From positions 210,777 through 274,776 of the forward strand of contig NZ_AOIJ01000051.1 of the NCBI RefSeq assembly GCF_000337175.1: 64,000 nt of DNA. Direction: 5' to 3'. The position numbers and the translations under genes are program-made. Shown here in pieces: positions 34,207-42,185 of the stretch. Under the pieces are notes generated by a model that did not search any database, was not told where the DNA came from, and worked only from the letters and a program-made list of their open reading frames with translations. The stretch's first letter is position 1. Each line of letters starts with the position of its first letter. Source of the DNA: Natrinema gari JCM 14663. Lineage in GTDB: Archaea > Halobacteriota > Halobacteria > Halobacteriales > Natrialbaceae.

Positions 34207-35034
34207 TTAGCCGCTGAACCACTCTTCGGAGATCTCGTCGTACTTGCCGTTCTCGCGGACCGCCGCCAGCCCCTCGTTGAGCGCCTCGAGCAGGTCGTCG
34301 TCGTCCGGCCGGACGGCGAAGCCGAACTCCTCGCCGGTCTCCTCGATGAACGCGACTTCCACGTCGCGCTCGGACGCGAACGTCTCCGCGACCGGATCGT
34401 CGAGTACGACGGCGTCGATCGTTCCGGATTCGAGTTCCTCCGTGGCCAACACGTAGTTGCCATAGGAGTTGAAGTCGCTCTCGGCGATCACGCCGGGTGC
34501 GATCAGGGAGTCCTTGACAAGCATCTCGCCGGTTGTTGCGCTCTGGGCCCCGACGGTCGTTCCCTCCAGGTCCTCGAGCGACTCGGGTTGAAAGTCGCCG
34601 TCGGACCGGACGAGAATCGCCTGGTCGGCGCTGTGGTACGGGTCGGTGAAGTCGAAGGATTCCTGGCGTTTCTCGTTGATCGTCATTGCCGCGGCAATGA
34701 CGTCGATCTTGCCGTCCTTGAGGGCTGGCGGGAGCCCATCGAACCCCTGGTCTTGCCACTCGGCCAGTTCGTACTCGGTCTCGCCGACGATGGCCTCGAG
34801 CAGGTCGATGTCGAACCCGACCAGATCGCTGCCCCGCTTCATCTCGAACGGCGGGAAGCCGGCGGCCGTTCCCGGGACGATCACGTTCTCGTCGTCGGGG
34901 TCCGGGGAGTCGCTGCCGCTGCCCTCGAGACAGCCGGCGAGTCCAGTTACAGCGATTCCCGCAGTACCCGATAGTTTCAGATACTGGCGGCGGTCGAGCG
35001 CATCCGTGTCGTCCGTCCGTTCCGTGGTCTCCAT
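34207..35034 (-). CDS. Polar amino-acid ABC transporter substrate-binding lipoprotein
   Basis: A 275-residue SBP_bac_3-type protein. The N-terminus carries a Tat-type signal with lipobox (RRQYLKLSGTAGIAVTGLAG then C), so it is exported folded and lipid-anchored at the cell surface, as usual in haloarchaea. The mature domain shows GFPPFEMKRGSDLVGFDIDL, AAMTINEKRQESFDFTDPY and GTTVGAQSATTGEM, typical of Glu/Gln/His-family binding proteins. ATG 35034 is chosen over the ATG three codons upstream. First gene of the operon. Confidence 0.94.
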   Translation of the reverse strand: METTERTDDTDALDRRQYLKLSGTAGIAVTGLAGCLEGSGSDSPDPDDENVIVPGTAAGFPPFEMKRGSDLVGFDIDLLEAIVGETEYELAEWQDQGFDGLPPALKDGKIDVIAAAMTINEKRQESFDFTDPYHSADQAILVRSDGDFQPESLEDLEGTTVGAQSATTGEMLVKDSLIAPGVIAESDFNSYGNYVLATEELESGTIDAVVLDDPVAETFASERDVEVAFIEETGEEFGFAVRPDDDDLLEALNEGLAAVRENGKYDEISEEWFSG

Positions 35035-35222
35035 ACCCAGCACTAGAATAGCAATGGTTTATGTGTTAAGATACGGGTCGAACGAGGAGGCGATCGACGG
35101 CCGGGTGGGAACGAGAGGGACGTGAGCGGATCGAACGGGTCCCGACCGTGTGTTGCCGTCCGCTCTGCCGGCAGCGGGAGGTCGGCACACACTTGTAGGG
35201 GCCGCTAATAGGGACCCAGTAG

Positions 35223-36419
35223 ATGGTCGATATCGCCACGTTCGGCACCTTTGCCGTGGCCGCAGTCGCGAGTCTCTTCATGGCCTGGGCGATCGGTGCC
35301 GGCTCGAGCGGCTCGACACCCTTCGCGCCGGCGGTCGGCGCGAACGCGATTTCGGTGATGCGGGCCGGCTTTCTCGTCGGCCTGCTCGGCTTCGCCGGGG
35401 CGGTCCTCCAGGGCGCGAACGTCTCCGAAGCGGTCGGCACGGAACTGATCGCCGGTGACGTCACGCTCTCGTCGGTGGCCGCGACGCTCGCCCTGCTTAT
35501 CGCAGCCGGGTTGGTGGCGATCGGCATTTTCACCGGCTACCCGATCGCGACGGCGTTTACGGTGACCGGTGCGGTCATTGGAACCGGGCTCGCCATGGGC
35601 GGCGACCCCGCGTGGGCGAAGTATACCGAAATCGCGACGCTGTGGGTTCTGACGCCGTTCGTCGGCGGCTCCATCGCCTACGCGGTCGCCCGCGCGCTCC
35701 GCTCGGAGGTGATCGCCGAGGAGTCCCTCATCATCGTGTTGGCCGCCGTCGTCGGCGCGATCGTCGCCAACATCGAGTTCGCGATCCTCGGTTCGTCGGG
35801 GGGCGGCGGCGCGTCGATCGCACAGGCCTCGAGCACGTCGCTTCCGGGTCCGGCGGTCGCCGGCACCGCCCTCGCGACGCTCGCGATCGCGGCGCTGTGG
35901 GCGGTCGCGATCGGGGTCGACCTTCGAAACGGGACGGAGCGAGGCGAACGCCACTTCCTGCTCATCCTCGGGGGGCTCGTCGCCTTCTCGGCCGGCGGCA
36001 GTCAGGTGGGGTTGGCGATCGGGCCGCTGATTCCCCTGTCGGGGGAGCTCGACCTCCCGCTGCTGGCGATGCTCGTCGGCGGTGGGTTCGGTCTCCTGGT
36101 CGGCTCGTGGACCGGCGCGCCGCGGATGATCAAGGCCATTTCGCAGGACTACTCCTCGCTGGGGCCGCGGCGGTCGATCGCCGCGCTCATCCCCTCGTTT
36201 ATCATCGCGCAGGCCGCCGTCTTCTACGGCATCCCGGTCTCGTTCAACGAGATCATCGTCAGTGCGATCATCGGGAGCGGTTACGCCGCGGCCGGTGCCG
36301 GCGGTGGCGTCAGCGCACGGAAGATGGGCGTTACCGTCCTCGCGTGGGTCGGCTCGCTGGCCGGCGCGGTCACCGTCTCCTTTATCGGCTACACCGCCGT
36401 CGCCGCGCTCGTGCTCTGA
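35223..36419 (+). CDS. PiT-like inorganic anion permease, divergent member
   Basis: A 398-residue membrane protein with about ten hydrophobic segments and a PiT-type internal repeat: GSTPFAPAVGANAISVMRAG near 29-48 and FSAGGSQVGLAIGPL near 246-260. The GANDxAN signature is more worn than in the pair at 16-19 kb (no Asp, no Asn in the second repeat). Related to but clearly distinct from those two; substrate uncertain. Divergent from the ABC importer operon across a 188-bp gap. Confidence 0.82.
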   Translation: MVDIATFGTFAVAAVASLFMAWAIGAGSSGSTPFAPAVGANAISVMRAGFLVGLLGFAGAVLQGANVSEAVGTELIAGDVTLSSVAATLALLIAAGLVAIGIFTGYPIATAFTVTGAVIGTGLAMGGDPAWAKYTEIATLWVLTPFVGGSIAYAVARALRSEVIAEESLIIVLAAVVGAIVANIEFAILGSSGGGGASIAQASSTSLPGPAVAGTALATLAIAALWAVAIGVDLRNGTERGERHFLLILGGLVAFSAGGSQVGLAIGPLIPLSGELDLPLLAMLVGGGFGLLVGSWTGAPRMIKAISQDYSSLGPRRSIAALIPSFIIAQAAVFYGIPVSFNEIIVSAIIGSGYAAAGAGGGVSARKMGVTVLAWVGSLAGAVTVSFIGYTAVAALVL

Positions 36420-36468
36420 TCGATGCGACATCGAACGGTCTTTACCCGAGAGGTCGTGAGTTCGACGC

Positions 36469-37209
36469 ATGGACGAGGACGCCGTCGACGGCACCGACAC
36501 CGCCGACGAAACGATACAGTGGCGTCGAGATGCCAGTACCTCACACACCGTACGACTCCTGTGGGCGTTCGGCGTCGGCACCTTCTTCGCCGCGATCGGG
36601 ACCGTCGTCTGCTGGCGACTGTACAGGCTCGGCAGCGAGGCTGCGGGCGATCCCGGCGGGACCGTCGTGCTCGCTGCCATCGCGGCGTTCGCGGTGACCG
36701 TTCTCGCACTGGCCGCCTCGAGCCACACCGAGGCCCACCTGGCGCGGATCGCCGATGGACTCCCCATCGACGCACCGACGGGAACGAGCCTGGATCGTGC
36801 AGTCGACGCCGCCGTCGGCACGGTCGTCATGGGAATGGTCATCGGCGTACTGATGGGTATCGGGCGGTACGTCTCGCAAAACGAACTGCTGGCCGTCGGT
36901 GCCGGCCCGTTCACCGGGCTTGCCGCCCTGTTGATTCCGGGGGCCCTCATCGCACTCGTCCTCGCCTCGTTCCTGCAGTCGGTCGGCGCACTCGACCGCG
37001 AGGAGGGGACGATCTACCTCTACGAACCCGAACAGCGAATCGATCTCGCGATGATCGAAACCGTCTCGGCCCGACAGATCGGGGATGCAACCGTCCTGAA
37101 TCTCAGGTACGCACAACCGGATAATCAGTACGTCCAGGGCCCACGCCGGGTCGTCGTTCCGCCGGCAGTCGCACGCGATGTCAGGGCGCTCGTCGGTTCG
37201 GAGGAGTAA
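36469..37209 (+). CDS. Membrane protein with C-terminal PH-like domain, unknown function
   Basis: A 246-residue protein with four hydrophobic segments (about 25-46, 62-84, 112-132, 142-167) and a soluble C-terminal portion (DREEGTIYLYEPEQRIDLAM, ETVSARQIGDATVLNLRY) that reads like the small beta domain found in many haloarchaeal membrane proteins. Only 49 bp from the upstream permease, so possibly co-transcribed. No known family. Confidence 0.7.
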   Translation: MDEDAVDGTDTADETIQWRRDASTSHTVRLLWAFGVGTFFAAIGTVVCWRLYRLGSEAAGDPGGTVVLAAIAAFAVTVLALAASSHTEAHLARIADGLPIDAPTGTSLDRAVDAAVGTVVMGMVIGVLMGIGRYVSQNELLAVGAGPFTGLAALLIPGALIALVLASFLQSVGALDREEGTIYLYEPEQRIDLAMIETVSARQIGDATVLNLRYAQPDNQYVQGPRRVVVPPAVARDVRALVGSEE

Positions 37210-37214
37210 CGCAG

Positions 37215-38618
37215 TCACTCGTCGTTTTCATCGGGTTCAACACGTGCGGGTTCACTGTCCGGCTCTTCGGTGCTGCCTTCCGCCGCCTCGAGTTTCGTCA
37301 GCCGGGCCATCATGATTCGGGTGTTTTCGACGTCTTCGACGGTGATACGAACGCCGTCGTAGGTGATCTCCTCGCCTTCCTCGACGAGCCGCCCGGCGCG
37401 GTTGAAGATGAAGCCGGCGATGGTCTCGAACTCCTGGCCCTCGGGCAGGTCGATATCGAGCGCCTCGTTGACGTCCTCGATGTTGACCTCCCCGCGGACG
37501 AGGACGGTGTCGTCGTCGATCTCCTCGATGGGCTGTTCCTCGCCGCCCTCGAGGATCTCGCCGATAATCTCCTCGATCATGTCCTCCATGGTCACCAGCC
37601 CCTCGGTGGTCCCGAACTCGTCGATGACGATCGCCATGTGCATCCGGTTTTCCCGCATCTCGGTCAGGAGTTCGTCGACGTTCTTCGACTCCGGAACGTG
37701 CAGCGTCGGCTGGATGAGGTCCGCGAGCTCGAGTTCGCCGTCGTCCGCCTCGCCGTAGTTCAGGTCCCGCACCAGATCGCGGATGTGGACGACACCTTGC
37801 ACGTTGTCGAGGCTGCCCTCGTAGACCGGAATGCGGGCGTGGCCGCTCTGGATACAGGTCTCGATCGCTTCGTCGATAGCGGCGTCTTTCGGGACCGCCG
37901 TCATGTCGAGACGCGGCGTCATCACCTCCTTGACGATGGTGTTGTTAAAGCGGAAGATCCGCGTGAGCATCTCGTGTTCTTCCTCCTCTAAGACGCCCTC
38001 GCGTTCGCCGGACTCGATCATCTCCTGAATCTCGTCGCGGGTGACGTACGGCGACTCGATCGGGCCCGTCGACCCGATGAGCTTGTTGATCTGTCGGGTG
38101 AGGTAATCGAAAAGGACGATCAGCGGAAAGAGGAGGTACTCCGTGGCCTTCAGCGGTCTCGCGATGCGAATCGACCACGCTTCCGTGTTCTCGACGGCGT
38201 AGGATTTGGGAACGCTCTCGCCGAACAGGAGCACGAGGGCAGTGATCCCGAACGTCGCCAGCAAGACGCCGGCCAGCCCCCCGAAGTGGATCGACAGGAT
38301 CGCCGTTGCGATCGAGGACATCGCGATGTTGACGACGTTGTTGCCGACCAGGATCGTCACGAGCAGCCTGTGAGGGTCGTCCTTGAGTCCCTTGACCAGG
38401 CTCGCACCCGGGATATCATCCTCGATCATCCTCTCGAGGCGGTGTTTCGGAAGGTTGAACATCGCGATCTCCGACGAGGAAAAGAACGCGGAGAGCCCAA
38501 TGAGGGCCGCGATAGCGACCACTCCGAGCACCGTCACTGTGGACTGATCGAACCCGACACCCACGACTGGGACCTCGTAGGCGGCCAACGGGACCGCAAA
38601 CAGCGGAGACAACGCCAT
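37215..38618 (-). CDS. CNNM/CorC (hemolysin-related) family membrane protein with CBS domains
   Basis: A 467-residue protein. An N-terminal DUF21 membrane domain (SAFFSSSEIAMFNLPKHRLE, LVGNNVVNIAMSSIATAIL) is followed by a CBS pair (EVMTPRLDMTAVPKDAAI, AIVIDEFGTTEGLVTMEDMI, EEIIGEI) and a CorC/HlyC C-terminal domain (GRLVEEGEEITYDGVRITVE). The family is linked to magnesium or cobalt homeostasis. Convergent with the gene at 36469, 5 bp apart. Confidence 0.93.
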   Translation of the reverse strand: MALSPLFAVPLAAYEVPVVGVGFDQSTVTVLGVVAIAALIGLSAFFSSSEIAMFNLPKHRLERMIEDDIPGASLVKGLKDDPHRLLVTILVGNNVVNIAMSSIATAILSIHFGGLAGVLLATFGITALVLLFGESVPKSYAVENTEAWSIRIARPLKATEYLLFPLIVLFDYLTRQINKLIGSTGPIESPYVTRDEIQEMIESGEREGVLEEEEHEMLTRIFRFNNTIVKEVMTPRLDMTAVPKDAAIDEAIETCIQSGHARIPVYEGSLDNVQGVVHIRDLVRDLNYGEADDGELELADLIQPTLHVPESKNVDELLTEMRENRMHMAIVIDEFGTTEGLVTMEDMIEEIIGEILEGGEEQPIEEIDDDTVLVRGEVNIEDVNEALDIDLPEGQEFETIAGFIFNRAGRLVEEGEEITYDGVRITVEDVENTRIMMARLTKLEAAEGSTEEPDSEPARVEPDENDE

Positions 38619-38730
38619 TGATATACAGCGTTATGGCTGGATCGGTTAACCGTTTCCCATTTTCCACCGACACATGGCCATCGACACCGGCGACGACACG
38701 TTTACCCGGCCGTTTCCCGTACAGGCGGCC

Positions 38731-39036
38731 ATGAGCGAGACCGGCGAGCCACCGATCACGTTCTACCGACTGCAGGGCTGTCCGTACTGTGAGCGCGTCA
38801 CCCGGCTGCTAAACGAGTACGACCTCGCGTACCGCTCGCGGTTCGTCGAGCCGATGCACTCCGACCGCGACGTCGTCAAACGCGTCGCCGGCGTCCGGAC
38901 CGTTCCCGTCGTGGTTGACGAGAATACGGGGGTCACGATGGCGGAAAGCGCCAACATCGCCGACTACCTCGAGGCCACCTATGGCGCGGGCGACCGCCCC
39001 GACGCGGCCGCGGCGAGCGCCGGAGGTGACGCCTGA
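38731..39036 (+). CDS. Glutaredoxin / glutathione S-transferase N-terminal domain protein
   Basis: A 101-residue thioredoxin-fold protein with the redox motif CPYC in TFYRLQGCPYCERVTRLLNE and the cis-Pro segment VRTVPVVVDEN, then MAESANIADYLEATYG as in GST N-terminal domains. ATG 38731 (MSETGEPPITFY) is preferred to the in-frame ATG at 38674 because TTTACC lies about 26 bp upstream and the longer N-terminus is not conserved-looking. Its stop overlaps the next start (TGATG), so it is coupled to the redoxin gene. Confidence 0.85.
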   Translation: MSETGEPPITFYRLQGCPYCERVTRLLNEYDLAYRSRFVEPMHSDRDVVKRVAGVRTVPVVVDENTGVTMAESANIADYLEATYGAGDRPDAAAASAGGDA

Positions 39037-39551
39037 TGCCGGCGTTCGATGTCGTCGAGTTGGGTCCGGCGGACCACCCCGACCCCGGCGCGGAAGCCCC
39101 CGACTTCACCCGGCCGCTCGTCACCGACGAATTCTGGGAGGACCGGACGCTCTCGAGGCTCGTCAGCGAGACCGACGGACCGACCGTCCTCGTCTTCACG
39201 CCGATGACTGGGTCCTTCCTCGCCACGTACGTCTGGGACGAACTCGCGGAGCGAAACTGGGACGACCGCGCGGGCCGGGTCGTCGGCGTCACGGCCTCGA
39301 CACCCTACGGCATCAAACGCTACCTCGACGACAACGGGTATCCGTTCGCGTTCTTCGCCGACCCGAGCAACCGGGTGGCGGCGTCGTACGGCGTCGACCA
39401 CGATCTCGACGGGATGACCGGTATCAGCGAACCCCGCGTCGCCTTCTTCGCGCTCGACGACGACCGCACGGTCGAGGGCGCGTGGGTCGCCACCGACTGG
39501 CCCGACTTCCCCGACTACGACGCGCTCGAATCGGAACTCGGCCTCGAGTAA
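39036..39551 (+). CDS. Peroxiredoxin-like (AhpC/TSA) protein without cysteines
   Basis: A 171-residue thioredoxin-fold protein (GAEAPDFTRPLVTDEFWEDR, DGPTVLVFTPMTGSFLATYV, RVVGVTASTPYGIKRYLDDN, ADPSNRVAASYGVDHD) that aligns with AhpC/TSA redoxins. Where the peroxidatic Cys should be (about residue 63-64, after FTPMTGSF) there is Ala/Thr, and the whole protein has no Cys. It cannot use the normal peroxidase chemistry. It is translationally coupled to the CPYC protein, hinting at a shared, perhaps structural or thiol-transfer, role. Confidence 0.85.
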   Translation: MPAFDVVELGPADHPDPGAEAPDFTRPLVTDEFWEDRTLSRLVSETDGPTVLVFTPMTGSFLATYVWDELAERNWDDRAGRVVGVTASTPYGIKRYLDDNGYPFAFFADPSNRVAASYGVDHDLDGMTGISEPRVAFFALDDDRTVEGAWVATDWPDFPDYDALESELGLE

Positions 39552-39605
39552 GGGCTCGAACCCGAACGATACCTTTTTGCTCGACATCCGCCGACTTCGA
39601 ACCGA

Positions 39606-40193
39606 ATGAGCGAACTCGACCGCGCGGCCGACGCGATCGAATCGGGGGCCCTCGTCGTCTATCCCACCGAAACGGTCTACGGCCTCGGCGGAGCGGCGCT
39701 CGAGCCAGAGCCCGTCGAGCGCATTTTCGAGGTCAAAGGCCGTGACCGCACGAAACCGCTCTCCTTCGCCGTGCCGTCGGTGCCGTCGGCGCTGCAGTAC
39801 GTCCGTGCGACCGACCGGGAGCGGCGGTTCATGGCGACGTTCCTCCCCGGGCCCGTGACGGTGCTCTGTCGGCGACGGGCGGCCGTCCCGGACGAACTCA
39901 CGGCGGGCCGCGAGCGCGTCGGCGTCCGCATCCCCGACAACGACCTCGCGCTCGCGCTCTGTGAGCGAGCCGGCACGCCGATCACCGCGACGAGCGCGAA
40001 CGTCAGCGGCCGCGAGAGCGCCCGCCGACTCGACGACCTCGACCCCGAAATCCGCGAAGCGGCCGCGGTCGTCCTCGACGGCGGCCGAACCGACGGCGGG
40101 ACCGAGAGTACCGTCGTCGACGTCTCGAGCGGGACGATCCACCGCCGTGGAGCGCAGGCCGACGAGATCGACGCCTGGCTCGAGCGCCACTGA
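39606..40193 (+). CDS. Sua5/YciO/YrdC family protein (threonylcarbamoyl-AMP synthase type)
   Basis: A 195-residue YrdC domain. IESGALVVYPTETVYGLGGA, IFEVKGRDRTKPLSFAVP, MATFLPGPVTVLCRR and ITATSANVSGRESARRLDDL are the nucleotide- and tRNA-related family motifs. The family makes the threonylcarbamoyl-AMP intermediate of t6A37 tRNA modification. It lacks the extra C-terminal Sua5 domain. Third in line after the redox pair, separated by 54 bp with TTTTTGC promoter-like sequence. Confidence 0.9.
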   Translation: MSELDRAADAIESGALVVYPTETVYGLGGAALEPEPVERIFEVKGRDRTKPLSFAVPSVPSALQYVRATDRERRFMATFLPGPVTVLCRRRAAVPDELTAGRERVGVRIPDNDLALALCERAGTPITATSANVSGRESARRLDDLDPEIREAAAVVLDGGRTDGGTESTVVDVSSGTIHRRGAQADEIDAWLERH

Positions 40194-40307
40194 CGGCGGG
40201 ACGAATTCGACAGCGGGCTGGGACGATCCGACGGTGGAAGCCGCTCGCGAACCGCTCAGATGGGAAAATTATTTGATTTCGGGCCAACATGTTTCGTACG
40301 TCACCGC

Positions 40308-40520
40308 ATGCACCGTCGTTCCCAACACACCGAGTCGTGGGTTCGGACGCATCCAGTGCTGTGGTTCGTCCTCGCTATCACCGTCCCCGGGCTCGGCTAT
40401 ACCGTGAGCCAACTCGTGATCGCCGATCGAGCGCTCGCGAGTGCAGCACCGGTCGGCCTCGTCTTCGGTCTCGTCTTCGCCGCCGGGACCGCGTTCCTGA
40501 AAGTCGCGCTGGATCGGTAG
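40308..40520 (+). CDS. Small two-pass membrane protein, unknown function
   Basis: A 70-residue protein from ATG 40308 (MHRRSQHTESWVRTHPVLWF). Two hydrophobic segments at about 16-38 and 44-64. The in-frame ATG at 40260 is less likely because the AT-rich promoter-like patch (AAATTATTT, 40266-40274) falls after it. Common type of haloarchaeal hypothetical; function unknown. Confidence 0.65.
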   Translation: MHRRSQHTESWVRTHPVLWFVLAITVPGLGYTVSQLVIADRALASAAPVGLVFGLVFAAGTAFLKVALDR

Positions 40521-40545
40521 GTCTCTCGAGGCGAGCCCATGTGGG

Positions 40546-41232
40546 CTACTCGATCCCTAACAACGATCGGAGCGTCCGCATCTTGACGCCACACTCCGCC
40601 ACGAACTCGCAGGATTCGCACTTCGAGCGGTTGGTCGTTCGCGCGGGTGGGCCATCCAACTCGCGGACCGCCCGAAGTGCGCTCCGATACTGCGCCGTCC
40701 GCCGCGTCGTCAGTTCGAACGAGCGGATCACGCCGTAGGCGGGATACTCGAGCCAGGCCCGGTCGACCGTCTCCTGGTGCTCCCAGGCCAGCGCCTTCGC
40801 GGCCGCGACCGCGTGGACGGACTGGGGTTCCCAGACGCCGTGTTCGGGCGGTCGTCCCGACGAGATCAGCGTCGGCTCGAGCGGATCGGCGAGAACCTTA
40901 TGAACAACGCCACGACAGTGGCGACCGGTCGCGAACACCGCTCGGTCAACGGGGGTACAGAGCCGGTCCCAGTGGCCCGCGTCGGCGAGTCGCTCGCGGG
41001 TCGCACCCAACCGATCGCGGTAGCGAGTGGCCGGAACGGCGATCGGTTCCTCCTCGAGAGCCCCCAGCGGGGACTCGAGCAGGTCGTCGTACCGGGTCGC
41101 AAGTGCCCGAATCGACTCGACCTCGGGCGGCGGCTCGCGGTCCTCGTCCGGCAGCCGTCGCTGGTAGTAACACTTCCGCGGACAGTAGGCGGCGGTCCGC
41201 AGATCGCTAAACGAAACCGGAGTCCGTGTCAC
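40546..41232 (-). CDS. Solitary Cas4-like Fe-S protein
   Basis: A 228-residue protein. N-terminal SFSDLRTAAYCPRKCYYQRR (C17, C21) and C-terminal C205, C208 and C214 (CESCEFVAEC) match the four-Cys iron-sulfur arrangement of Cas4/DUF83 exonucleases. The middle should hold the D...ExK nuclease core but reads LISSGRPPEHGVWEPQSVHA, where the Glu and Lys of the usual VEVKSG are not seen. It may therefore be inactive as a nuclease. GTG 41232 is chosen over ATG 41391 because CTTATACG lies 21-28 bp upstream of it. No CRISPR array or other cas gene in the window. Confidence 0.75.
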   Translation of the reverse strand: MTRTPVSFSDLRTAAYCPRKCYYQRRLPDEDREPPPEVESIRALATRYDDLLESPLGALEEEPIAVPATRYRDRLGATRERLADAGHWDRLCTPVDRAVFATGRHCRGVVHKVLADPLEPTLISSGRPPEHGVWEPQSVHAVAAAKALAWEHQETVDRAWLEYPAYGVIRSFELTTRRTAQYRSALRAVRELDGPPARTTNRSKCESCEFVAECGVKMRTLRSLLGIE

Positions 41233-41252
41233 ACCCCGTCTGGTCGCGGCTT

Positions 41253-41260
41253 CGTATAAG
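41253..41260 (-). promoter_or_regulatory. TATA-like box of the Cas4-like gene
   Basis: Minus-strand CTTATACG, 21-28 bp upstream of the GTG at 41232. It decides the start choice for that gene. Confidence 0.5.
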
Positions 41261-41413
41261 AAGTCTCGTCGCGGCGGCGGTCCTCGGAGAACGGATCGGT
41301 ACAGCCGCGATTGAACCCGACGGAGGAGCGAGGATGGCGACGATCCCGCGACGCGTTGATTCTCAGACACGGGAGACCGACGCCTGCTCACACGATCGCG
41401 GACGAAATCAGCC

Positions 41414-42004
41414 TCAGAAGTCCACGTCGGTCTCCATGCCCTCCGTCGCGTCCTCGAGACCGTCCTCGCGGAGGTCGGAAGTCATGCGCTCGGAGAGGTC
41501 GGCGTCAGCGAGGATGCTGTCGAACTCGTCACGATAGCGGTCGTTCGCGGCTCGTGACTGGTCTTCCGCATCGGCAACGCGGCGGTAGCGACGGATCTGG
41601 GCTTCGCTGACGTCGTACTCCGCGGCCAACGTCGTGTCGTCCGCCTCACGGTCGCGGATCGCCGCGAGATCGACCTCGTCGGCGTCGTCCTCCCCGACGA
41701 GATGCAGCGATAGTCGCGCCTCGAAGACCTCGGCCGCCTCGACGCCGAGTTCGTCGGCGATTGCCGCATCGCTGGTGTCGTCGTAGAAGGCTCTGGCGAC
41801 CCGTATTAGTTCGTCGTCCGAGAGTTCCGTCTCGAACTCGTAGCGCTCGCGCATCTGCTGGACGACGCTCTCGAGTCGGTCCGCGTCGGACCGCTCGTCT
41901 CGCTCGAGGGACCCGCGGGTGTTCTCCTGCGATTCGGTGACGGTTTCCTCGCCGTCAGTGACGTCGGTGAAAATATCTCGGAGTTCCTCGGTTTTCTCGT
42001 TCAT
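41414..42004 (-). CDS. Acidic helical protein, resembles conditioned-medium-induced protein family
   Basis: A 196-residue, very acidic protein beginning MNEKTEELRDIFTDVTDGEE. I recall this N-terminus from haloarchaeal proteins annotated as conditioned medium-induced protein 4. Residues 60-100 and 110-160 contain helix-turn-helix-like segments (DAAIADELGVEAAEVFEARL, TLAAEYDVSEAQIRRYRRVA), so DNA binding is possible. Divergent from the large Fe-S oxidoreductase gene. Function not established. Confidence 0.75.
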   Translation of the reverse strand: MNEKTEELRDIFTDVTDGEETVTESQENTRGSLERDERSDADRLESVVQQMRERYEFETELSDDELIRVARAFYDDTSDAAIADELGVEAAEVFEARLSLHLVGEDDADEVDLAAIRDREADDTTLAAEYDVSEAQIRRYRRVADAEDQSRAANDRYRDEFDSILADADLSERMTSDLREDGLEDATEGMETDVDF

Positions 42005-42154
42005 GGGTGGACACTCCAGACGGGAGTCTATTTAAGCCTGTTGCCAGATCACGTTGGGCGGCCGAGTCACACACGGTCGACAATTATAAACTCGAAATAG
42101 TGAGGAAATTTTCGCAAGACGGCGTCGGGGTTGTCGTCCAGACGGTGTGGCAAG

Positions 42155-42164
42155 AATTAAGTTA
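42155..42164 (+). promoter_or_regulatory. TATA-like box of the HdrD-like gene
   Basis: AATTAAGTTA lies 22-31 bp upstream of ATG 42186, supporting that start and a leaderless transcript. Confidence 0.5.
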
Positions 42165-42185
42165 CAGCCCTCCCCGTCATTGGAC

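Noticed and set aside
40546-41232. CRISPR-Cas locus around the Cas4-like gene
   Set aside because: No repeat-spacer array and no other cas gene in the window.
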